Origin: a candidate division BRC1 bacterium ADurb.Bin183
GTDB taxonomy: Bacteria; Sumerlaeota; Sumerlaeia; MWCT01
Assembly (NCBI GenBank): GCA_002070185.1
Contig: MWCT01000003.1
Coordinates: 124,001 to 188,000 of the forward strand
Reading direction: 5' to 3'
Length of the DNA stretch: 64,000 nt
In this document: positions 32,800 to 39,589 of the stretch, one piece after another
How the letters are laid out: each line of letters starts with the position of its first letter
Position numbering within the stretch: the stretch's first letter is position 1
Notes under the pieces: generated by a model
The model's database searches: none
Told to the model about the DNA's origin: nothing
The model's input: the letters and a program-made list of their open reading frames with translations, nothing else
Made by a program: the position numbers and the translations under genes

Positions 32800-33480
32800 A
32801 TGGAATGTGGAAACAGAATGCCATTGATTGGCGAAAAGGCGCCGTCTTTTAAGGCGGAGACAACGCAGGGTATGATTAATTTCCCCGAAGATTACAAGGG
32901 GAAATGGGTCATTTTCTTTTCGCACCCTGCTGACTTCACACCGGTCTGCACGACGGAGTTCATGACGTTTGCCGTTATGCAGCCGGAGTTTGAGAAGCTC
33001 AATTGCAAGCTGCTGGGGCTTTCGATTGACAGCACATACAGCCACATTGCGTGGTTGCGCACCATCAAGGAAAAAATCGAATACAAGGGCATGAAGGACG
33101 TTGAGGTGGATTTCCCAGTCATCAGCGATTTGACTATGGAAGTGTCCAAGGCGTTCGGCATGCTGCAGCCGGCGGCAAGCACCACGCAAGCGGTGCGGGC
33201 GGTCTTCATCATGGATCCCAACGCCATTGTGCGCGCGATTTTGTATTATCCGCTTTCGAACGGGCGCAACATGGAAGAGATTAAACGTTTGCTCATCGCC
33301 ATGCAGACGTCCGACAAGCATAAAATCGCCACCCCCGCCAATTGGCAGCCGGGCGACGATGTGATTGTGCCGCCTCCGGGTTCTTGCGGCGTGGCAAAGG
33401 ATCGGGTGTCAAGTCCTGAAAAAGACATGAAGGTCCTGGACTGGTTCATGACGTTGAAGAAGTGTCCGGAATCAAAGTAG
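32800..33480 (+). CDS. Peroxiredoxin (1-Cys/Prx6-like)
   Basis: The 226-residue peroxiredoxin reduces H2O2 or organic hydroperoxides. The active site is F-S-H-P-A-D-F-T-P-V-C-T-T-E-F with peroxidatic Cys. It has the long Prx6-type C-terminal arm (YYPLSNGRNMEEIKRLLIAMQ) with extra Cys in PGSCGV and KKCPESK that might act as resolving residues. The ATG at 32800 has AAAGGAGGA upstream; an earlier ATG would overlap the DsrE gene. It is the last gene of the operon, where it could protect oxygen-sensitive clusters. Confidence 0.93.
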   Translation: MECGNRMPLIGEKAPSFKAETTQGMINFPEDYKGKWVIFFSHPADFTPVCTTEFMTFAVMQPEFEKLNCKLLGLSIDSTYSHIAWLRTIKEKIEYKGMKDVEVDFPVISDLTMEVSKAFGMLQPAASTTQAVRAVFIMDPNAIVRAILYYPLSNGRNMEEIKRLLIAMQTSDKHKIATPANWQPGDDVIVPPPGSCGVAKDRVSSPEKDMKVLDWFMTLKKCPESK

Positions 33481-33610
33481 GGCGCCGGTTGTATTCAATC
33501 CGAATGCGCTTTTATTTTGACGGACGTTGCCGCAGATGCGGGCAATCTGCCGGTTTGGATGCGCTGTGTGCGGATTTGCCGAAGTGATTTGGCAAACGGC
33601 GTATAAGCAT

Positions 33611-34783
33611 TCACAGATTTTTAATCACAGCGGCGGCGAAATCAGTTGTGCTTAACGGGGTTGCTCCTTCCATTTGGTCGGCGAGGTCTGGTGTGGCTTG
33701 CCTTTGTGCGAGTGTTTCGGATACGGCGCGGTGGATGCGTTCGGCGGCGGCGCGCCAGCCGATATGCTCCAGCATCATAGCGCCGGAGAGTATGAGCGAG
33801 CAGGGGTTGGCTTTACCCTTGCCGGCGATGTCGGGCGCGGTTCCGTGCGTCGCCTCAAAGACTGCGGCGTCGTCTCCGATGTTCGCCCCCGGCGCAAGCC
33901 CCAGCCCGCCGACCTGCGCGGCGCATGCGTCGGATAGGTAATCGCCGTTGAGGTTTGTGGTTGCGATAACATCGCAATCCTCCGGTCGGAGGATGAGCTG
34001 CTGAAACATGTTATCGGCGATGACGTCTTTGATGATGATTTTATTTGATGGGGCGCCGCCGAGCGCGCGCGCCTCTTTTTCTGCGATGACGCTTTCTGGG
34101 AATTCTTCTCGGGCGACTTCGTAGCCCCATTGGCAAAACGCCCCTTCGGTATATTTCATGATGTTGCCTTTGTGGACGAGGGCGACGCTGCGGCGTCTGT
34201 TGTCCAGAGCATATTGTATCGCTTTACGGATAAGGCGTTTTGAGGCGCTCCGCGTGATGGGCTTGACGCCGATGCCGGCGTCTTCCTTGATGCCGCTTTT
34301 GAAATTTTCATTCAGGAATCGAAGCACGCGCAAGGCTTCGTCGGAGCCTTGTTGCCATTCTATCCCCGCATAAACATCTTCTGTATTTTCGCGAAATATC
34401 ACAACGTTAAGACGTTCGGGATGTTTGACAGGCGCGGCGACGCCGGGGAAATACCGCACAGGTCTGATGCAGGCGAATAGGTCGAGCGCGCGGCGCAGGG
34501 CGACGTTGATGCTGCGTCTGCCGCCGCCGACAGGCGTTGCCGTGGGTCCTTTAATGGCGACTTTGTATTGTCTGATGGTTTGCAAAGTTTCGCCGGGAAG
34601 GGCATCGCCATATATTTGCTGCGCCTTCTCCCCTGCCGCAATCTCCATCCATTTGATTATTTTCGCTCCGCCAAAGGCGCGCGCCGTTGCGGCATCAAGC
34701 ACGGCGCGGGCGGCGGTCATGACCTCCGGTCCGATGCCGTCGCCTTCGATGTAGGGAATAACGGGATGTTTAATTGTTTCCAT
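33611..34783 (-). CDS. icd: Isocitrate dehydrogenase, predicted NAD+-dependent
   Basis: The 390-residue enzyme, from the ATG at 34783 with AAAGGAAA upstream, oxidises isocitrate to 2-oxoglutarate and CO2. It matches the homodimeric bacterial type: YIEGDGIGPEV, the phosphate-loop-like TATPVGGGRRSINV, RENTEDVYAGIEW and ALVHKGNIMKYTEG. The coenzyme-site segment reads HGTAPDIAGKGKANP, where E. coli NADP-IDH has Lys344-Tyr345 and Val351. Here the residues are Asp-Ile and Ala, the pattern of NAD-dependent members. A TTG 33 bp upstream is unlikely as start. It lies 36 bp after the permease gene and may be read from that operon. Confidence 0.92.
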   Translation of the reverse strand: METIKHPVIPYIEGDGIGPEVMTAARAVLDAATARAFGGAKIIKWMEIAAGEKAQQIYGDALPGETLQTIRQYKVAIKGPTATPVGGGRRSINVALRRALDLFACIRPVRYFPGVAAPVKHPERLNVVIFRENTEDVYAGIEWQQGSDEALRVLRFLNENFKSGIKEDAGIGVKPITRSASKRLIRKAIQYALDNRRRSVALVHKGNIMKYTEGAFCQWGYEVAREEFPESVIAEKEARALGGAPSNKIIIKDVIADNMFQQLILRPEDCDVIATTNLNGDYLSDACAAQVGGLGLAPGANIGDDAAVFEATHGTAPDIAGKGKANPCSLILSGAMMLEHIGWRAAAERIHRAVSETLAQRQATPDLADQMEGATPLSTTDFAAAVIKNL

Positions 34784-34819
34784 AATGTCAATGCTTTCCT
34801 TTGAGTGTTTACTCAATTG

Positions 34820-35662
34820 TCACCCTTTTATACCCGTCAGGGTGACGCCTTCGATGAAATATCGCTGGAGCGCAAAGAAGAGTATGATAACGGGCATGGT
34901 CATCATGACGGATGCCGCCATGAGATAGTGCCACTGTCCGGCGTGTTGATATGTGAACGCCTGCAATCCGAGCGTCAGCGTCATGAGGTCGCGGCTCTGG
35001 ATATAAACAAGCGGTCCGAGAAAGTCGTTCCAAGACCACATGAACTGGAAGATGATGACGGAAAGAAGCGCGGGTTTGATGAGGGGGAGCATGACTTGAA
35101 AGATGGCGCGGAAATATCCGCAGCCGTCAATTTTTGCCGCCTCCTCGATTTCCTTCGGGATGGTCATGAAGAACTGGCGCAGGAGGAAGATGAAAAATGC
35201 CGAGCCGAAAAATGAGCCGACCCACAAAGGTTTGAGCGTATTGACCCAGCCTATCCGGGCGTAGATGAGAAAGACGGGAACCATTGTAACCTGCGCGGGG
35301 AGCATCATAGTGGCGATGACAATCATGAAGATGGCGTCGCGTCCGGGCCAGCGCAATCGGGCAAATGAGTAGGCGACAAAAGCGCAGGAGATGAGCGTGC
35401 CGGCGATGGAGAGCGCGGCGACGTGGAGCGAGTTTTTGAAGCAGGCGATAAGGTTCACATATTGCAAGGCTTCTGCATAGTTGTTCCACTTGACAGGCTG
35501 CGGGATGAAAACCTGCCGCCAGTTATCCACCATCTGCGTCTGCTCCTCCGTTTTGAGCGAGGTGGCTATCATCCAAAAAAGCGGCACGACAAAAATCAGC
35601 GAGCCGATGATGAGAATCAAATGGAGCGCAACGCGCCGCGATTGTTTTTTTCGATTGAGCAT
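34820..35662 (-). CDS. Carbohydrate ABC transporter permease (MalG type)
   Basis: The 280-residue inner-membrane permease has six predicted transmembrane helices, beginning with HLILIIGSLIFVVPLFWMIATSLKT. The ATPase-contact EAA loop EEAAKIDGCGYFRAIFQVMLPLIKP is present at about 173-197. The ATG at 35662 is two bases past the stop of the SBP-permease fusion and has GGGGGAGG upstream; a longer frame would run far into that gene. With the fusion it should form the heterodimeric channel of a sugar importer. The ATPase (MalK/MsmX type) is not in the window and is probably a shared one encoded elsewhere. Confidence 0.9.
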   Translation of the reverse strand: MLNRKKQSRRVALHLILIIGSLIFVVPLFWMIATSLKTEEQTQMVDNWRQVFIPQPVKWNNYAEALQYVNLIACFKNSLHVAALSIAGTLISCAFVAYSFARLRWPGRDAIFMIVIATMMLPAQVTMVPVFLIYARIGWVNTLKPLWVGSFFGSAFFIFLLRQFFMTIPKEIEEAAKIDGCGYFRAIFQVMLPLIKPALLSVIIFQFMWSWNDFLGPLVYIQSRDLMTLTLGLQAFTYQHAGQWHYLMAASVMMTMPVIILFFALQRYFIEGVTLTGIKG

Positions 35663-35664
35663 AT

Positions 35665-38085
35665 TCAGGCGCCTCCCCCGCCTTCGTAATGCACCCAGCG
35701 CCGGGCGATGCGGAACTGCAGCAGGGTGAGAATAAGGATGATGATGAAAAGTATCCATGCGAGCGCCGAGGCGTAGCCCATTTTAAAATAGGCAAAGGCG
35801 TTATTGAAAAGGTAAAAGACTATCACCAACAAGGAGTTGGAGGGTCCGGCGGAAGGCGGCTGGGAGACTATGTATGCCTGTGTAAATATCTGAAGGTAGC
35901 CGATGACGCCGATGACAAGGTTGAAGAAGATATAAGGCGATAGCATGGGCAGGGTTACATAGAAGAATCGTTTGACGGGACCGGCGCCGTCAATTTCCGC
36001 CGCTTCGTAATATTGCCTTGAGATGCCTTTGAGTCCCGCAAGCCAGATAATCATAGAGCCGCCCGCGCCCCACATGAGCATGAGGAGCAAGCCGGGCTTT
36101 GACCAAACAGGGCTATCAAACCATTGAGGGGCGCCCAAACGCATCAGCTCTAAAACGGGGCGGATTACGTAATTGACGCCGCCTATCTGCGGATTTAAGA
36201 GCCAGAACCAAAGCACGGCGGTCGCCACGGCGGGGACGATGCTGGGGAGGTAAAAAAAGGTGCGGTAGAAGGATATGCCTTTCACCTCCGCATTGAGCAG
36301 CATGGCGATGGCAAGTCCGAGTATCATCCCAAGCGGGACGCCGACAGCGGCAAGGTAGAAGGTGTTCCAGACGCATTTCCAGAAATACGGATCTCTCGGC
36401 GCCCAGACCATGCCGCCGTCAACGGTTGGCACTTTATGAAATCCGAAGAGTTCGACGTAGTTGCTGATTCCGGCGAATTTGGCGGGGTGGATGACGTCGT
36501 ATTCGCAGAATGAGAAGACCAGCGAGACGAACATCGGACCGAATATAAAGATGAGGAATCCGAGCAGCCATGGGGCGATGAAGAGGATGCCAAAGGCGGC
36601 TTCTTTGCGGTAGAGGCGCGTCGTGCGGCAGAATTTTATGATGGCGGCTGCCCAAATGCCGATAAGGACGGCAAGGATGAGCGCGCCGATGGCGATGACC
36701 CAGTCCCATCGAAGAGGCGGATAATCGGGCGGGATATAAAGACGGTTCAGCTCGTCCTGCACGCGGCGCGCCGCTTGCGAAAGCGCCTCCTGCGGGGAGA
36801 GGTCGCCGGCAAGCGCGAGATATGTTGCAAGGAGTTGTTCATTCCAAAGGGTCTGCCCTGCGGGGGTGACGGGTCGGAATCGGCTGCGGTCGAGCATTTG
36901 CAAAAAGGTGTTTATGACGTTTTGCAGATTTTGATTGGGCGCGGGGAATTCTTTGAATAATTTTTCATTGAGGGAGCGCTGGCAAGAAAGGCGCGGGATG
37001 AAGTAATCTTTTTGGATGGTTTTATTGAATTCTTTTTGGCGGAGGCTTTGATACATCATACCTTCTTCAAAGGCGAGCCATTTGGCAAGTTCCCAAGCAT
37101 CTTCCGCATGTTTGGAAGCGGCTGGTATAGCCAAGGCGAATCCGCCCGACCATGTGAGCGCCTCGCCGCCTTTTGGCGCGGGGGGCAGCGCGACGCCGAA
37201 ATCGAGGTCTGGTTTGTATCTGACAATATCGTCCAGCACCCAGTTGCCGTTTATAATCATGGCGACTCTGCCGGTGATGAACGGGTCAACGGTTCCGCCG
37301 AAGCCGCCGGCGCCTTCAAAGCCGCGAACGTTCAGATATCCGCCGATGGCGTCGTATGTTTTTTTCATCCACTCGAGCGCGGCGGCGTTTTGCGGATTGC
37401 TCATGAGGCATCGTGTGCCGTCCTCTGAGAGGAACTCGGCGCCATTTTGCCATCCAAAAAGATAGAGGAATGAGTTGCCCCACATGGGCGCAAATCCGAC
37501 TTGTTCATATCGGTTGACGCCGGTTTTTACGGTCATTTTTGCGCCCCATTCGGCGAGCTCGTCCCAATCGGCGGGCGGGCGTTCATATCCGTATTTTTTC
37601 AAAATGGCGCGGTTGTAGTAAAGTGCGCGGGCGTCCGTATCCCATGGGATGCCGTAGATTTTATCGCGATAGATTGCCTCGTTCCAACAGGCGGGGTAAA
37701 AATCTTCTGTGTTGACGCCATCCCGCTCAACAAAGTCGTTGAGGGGGCGGAAGGCGCCGCGAGCCGCCCAGCCGGAGATGGTGAAGCGGTCTTGCAAGAT
37801 GAGATCGGGTGGTTCGCCTGCGGCGACGGCGGTGAGGAGTTTTTGGGGGTCAACATCGGTTGAGCCGCCGGGCGCGCCGACCAGTATTTTGATATGGGGA
37901 TTTCGCCGCTGGAATTCTTTTATGGCTTCGTGCGTTCCGCGGTATCGGTCATATTCCGGGATGCCCCAGATGGAAAGCGTGATGGGTTTTTGCCTTTCCG
38001 TCTGGGCGGCGCAAGGCGCAAAGAGCGCGGCTATCATTACAAATAAAAGGGCTGCCTTTATGAAGCGGTTCATGGCGTTTCTCAC
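35665..38085 (-). CDS. Fused ABC sugar-binding protein and MalF-type permease
   Basis: The 806-residue protein joins two normally separate ABC subunits. Residues about 1-28 look like a signal peptide (A-L-L-F-V-M-I-A-A-L-F). Residues about 30-440 are a family 1 solute-binding protein (ITLSIWG, GEPPDLILQD, GIPWDTDARALYYN, GNWVLDD, WSGGFALAIPAASKHAEDAWELAKWL). A transmembrane linker follows at about 461-483. Residues about 495-806 are a MalF-like permease with six helices and the EAA loop YEAAEIDGAGPVKRFFYVTLPMLSP. Tethering the binding domain to the permease removes the need for a diffusing protein. The GTG start at 38085 overlaps the kinase stop by 4 bp; ATG at 38073 is an alternative. The substrate is probably an oligosaccharide. 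Confidence 0.88.
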   Translation of the reverse strand: MRNAMNRFIKAALLFVMIAALFAPCAAQTERQKPITLSIWGIPEYDRYRGTHEAIKEFQRRNPHIKILVGAPGGSTDVDPQKLLTAVAAGEPPDLILQDRFTISGWAARGAFRPLNDFVERDGVNTEDFYPACWNEAIYRDKIYGIPWDTDARALYYNRAILKKYGYERPPADWDELAEWGAKMTVKTGVNRYEQVGFAPMWGNSFLYLFGWQNGAEFLSEDGTRCLMSNPQNAAALEWMKKTYDAIGGYLNVRGFEGAGGFGGTVDPFITGRVAMIINGNWVLDDIVRYKPDLDFGVALPPAPKGGEALTWSGGFALAIPAASKHAEDAWELAKWLAFEEGMMYQSLRQKEFNKTIQKDYFIPRLSCQRSLNEKLFKEFPAPNQNLQNVINTFLQMLDRSRFRPVTPAGQTLWNEQLLATYLALAGDLSPQEALSQAARRVQDELNRLYIPPDYPPLRWDWVIAIGALILAVLIGIWAAAIIKFCRTTRLYRKEAAFGILFIAPWLLGFLIFIFGPMFVSLVFSFCEYDVIHPAKFAGISNYVELFGFHKVPTVDGGMVWAPRDPYFWKCVWNTFYLAAVGVPLGMILGLAIAMLLNAEVKGISFYRTFFYLPSIVPAVATAVLWFWLLNPQIGGVNYVIRPVLELMRLGAPQWFDSPVWSKPGLLLMLMWGAGGSMIIWLAGLKGISRQYYEAAEIDGAGPVKRFFYVTLPMLSPYIFFNLVIGVIGYLQIFTQAYIVSQPPSAGPSNSLLVIVFYLFNNAFAYFKMGYASALAWILFIIILILTLLQFRIARRWVHYEGGGGA

Positions 38086-39482
38086 TTGATAGGTGTTGTT
38101 GATTGTTTAGGTCCTTGGATGGGCAGAGTGATGGTGAATGTGGAGCCTTTGCCGGCTTTGCTTTTGACGTCCATGCTGCCGTCGTGCGCGCGGAGGATGC
38201 GGCGGACGATGGCAAGTCCGAGTCCTGTGCTTTTTTCGCCTGCGGTCGGGCGCGCGCTTCCTTTTGCGTAATCTGTAAAAAGCAGCGGGATTTCCGATTC
38301 AAAGATGCCTTGTCCTTGGTCTTGGACGGAGATGGAGATTGAGTTATCCGTTTTGGCGGCGGTGATTTTGACGATGCTGCCGGGATAGGAGAATTTAACG
38401 GCGTTACTAACAAGGTTGTTAAGGGCTTGCTCTATTCTTTGAGGATCCATGATAACATCGGGCAAATCTGGCGGGGTTTCGAGGATGATTTCGATATCTT
38501 TTGCTTGGGCGAGTATTTTCGCTTCGGATAAAAAGTCGCTGAGGTATTTAGCCATTTCGATTTTTTGCAGATGGAGGTCGAGTTTGCCCGCTTCGATGGT
38601 GGTGATATCAAGGAGGTCGTTAATGATGGCGAGCATCGAGTCGCAGTTTTTGATGATGCGCAAGATGGCGTTGCGCTGCTCTTCTGTAATTGGTCCGAAC
38701 GTTCCGTCTTGGATGAGTTCGGCAAATCCTTTGATGACGCCGATGGGGTTGCGCAGGTCGTGGGCGGCGATGCCGAGTATTTTGTTTTTTGTTTCGTTGA
38801 GGTCGGCAAGTTCTTGATAGAGTCTCCCCTTTTCGATTGTGAGGGAGAGCTGCTGCGCAACTTCTTGGAAGAATGCCACATGCGCGTTTTCATAGGACTG
38901 CGGGTTCATGCTGGAGAAGAAGAGGAATCCGATGGGGCGCTGTCCGACGAAGAGCGGGCATGTGAGGCTGGAGCGCATTCCTTCGCTGACGATTTTTTTT
39001 GTGGATTCGGAATCCGGGTGTTCTTGCAGGTATTGCATAAGGTCGTTGATGATGCGCGGCGCGCCTGTTTGGATGATTTTTTGGAGGCTGCTTCCTTCAA
39101 GAGGCGCGCTATATTCGGCGGCGATTCTGATGTCGGAGGAATCGGAGCGCGCCCAGTGTGTGCGGACATATTTGCCGCTTTCATCAATGAGGGCAAATCC
39201 GATGCGGTTGTATGGTATGACTTCGCGGAAGCTGTCAAAGGCGCGGTCGAGGATTTCGCTGAGGGTGAGTCCGGCGTTAACGCTGTCTTTAATTTGGGCG
39301 ATGGCGCCGCTTTCTCGTTTTTGTTTTTCGAGTTCATCGCGGAGTTGAAAAAGGATTTCATGGGCTTTAAGGATTTCGTCATCGCCGTCATGCCCCGTCC
39401 ATTTATTCTGGCAGATGTCTTTGAGTTCGCGCAGCGCGTCAAGGAGGTCGGGCTTGGACGTTTTAATTATTTCGTCAGTCAT
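38082..39482 (-). CDS. Cytoplasmic GAF sensor histidine kinase
   Basis: The 466-residue kinase has no transmembrane segment. An N-terminal helical region and a GAF domain (about 70-220, YNRIGFALIDESGKYVRTHWARS) precede HisKA with AAHDLRNPIGVIKGF (His241), the N-box LNNLVSNAVKFSYPG, G1 VQDQGQGI and G2 SSGLGLAIVRRIL equivalent (TGLGLAIVRRIL). The H-box resembles RstB/BaeS-like kinases of the HPK1 class. Its stop overlaps the start of the sugar transporter fusion gene by 4 bp, so kinase and transporter are translationally coupled. No response regulator is adjacent. It is divergent from mutS with 107 bp between, where an ATATAAC/GTTATAT inverted repeat lies. Confidence 0.88.
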   Translation of the reverse strand: MTDEIIKTSKPDLLDALRELKDICQNKWTGHDGDDEILKAHEILFQLRDELEKQKRESGAIAQIKDSVNAGLTLSEILDRAFDSFREVIPYNRIGFALIDESGKYVRTHWARSDSSDIRIAAEYSAPLEGSSLQKIIQTGAPRIINDLMQYLQEHPDSESTKKIVSEGMRSSLTCPLFVGQRPIGFLFFSSMNPQSYENAHVAFFQEVAQQLSLTIEKGRLYQELADLNETKNKILGIAAHDLRNPIGVIKGFAELIQDGTFGPITEEQRNAILRIIKNCDSMLAIINDLLDITTIEAGKLDLHLQKIEMAKYLSDFLSEAKILAQAKDIEIILETPPDLPDVIMDPQRIEQALNNLVSNAVKFSYPGSIVKITAAKTDNSISISVQDQGQGIFESEIPLLFTDYAKGSARPTAGEKSTGLGLAIVRRILRAHDGSMDVKSKAGKGSTFTITLPIQGPKQSTTPIK

Positions 39483-39528
39483 AAAAAAATCCCCTTGTGG
39501 GTTAAAAAATTATTTGTAATTCAAAGAT

Positions 39529-39558
39529 ATATAACGTCAAAGTATTTATTAGTTATAT
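39529..39558. promoter_or_regulatory. AT-rich inverted repeat between sensor kinase and mutS
   Basis: ATATAAC (39529-39535) and GTTATAT (39552-39558) form an inverted repeat with a 16-base gap in the 107-bp divergent intergenic region. It may be an operator for either gene or just AT-rich sequence. Confidence 0.25.
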
Positions 39559-39589
39559 GTTTTTAAGTTTTTAAAATTCAAATTAAAAA

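Noticed and set aside
38565..39566. Long open frame opposite the GAF sensor kinase
   Set aside because: The opposite strand encodes a complete kinase with all motifs; this frame has no recognisable domain.
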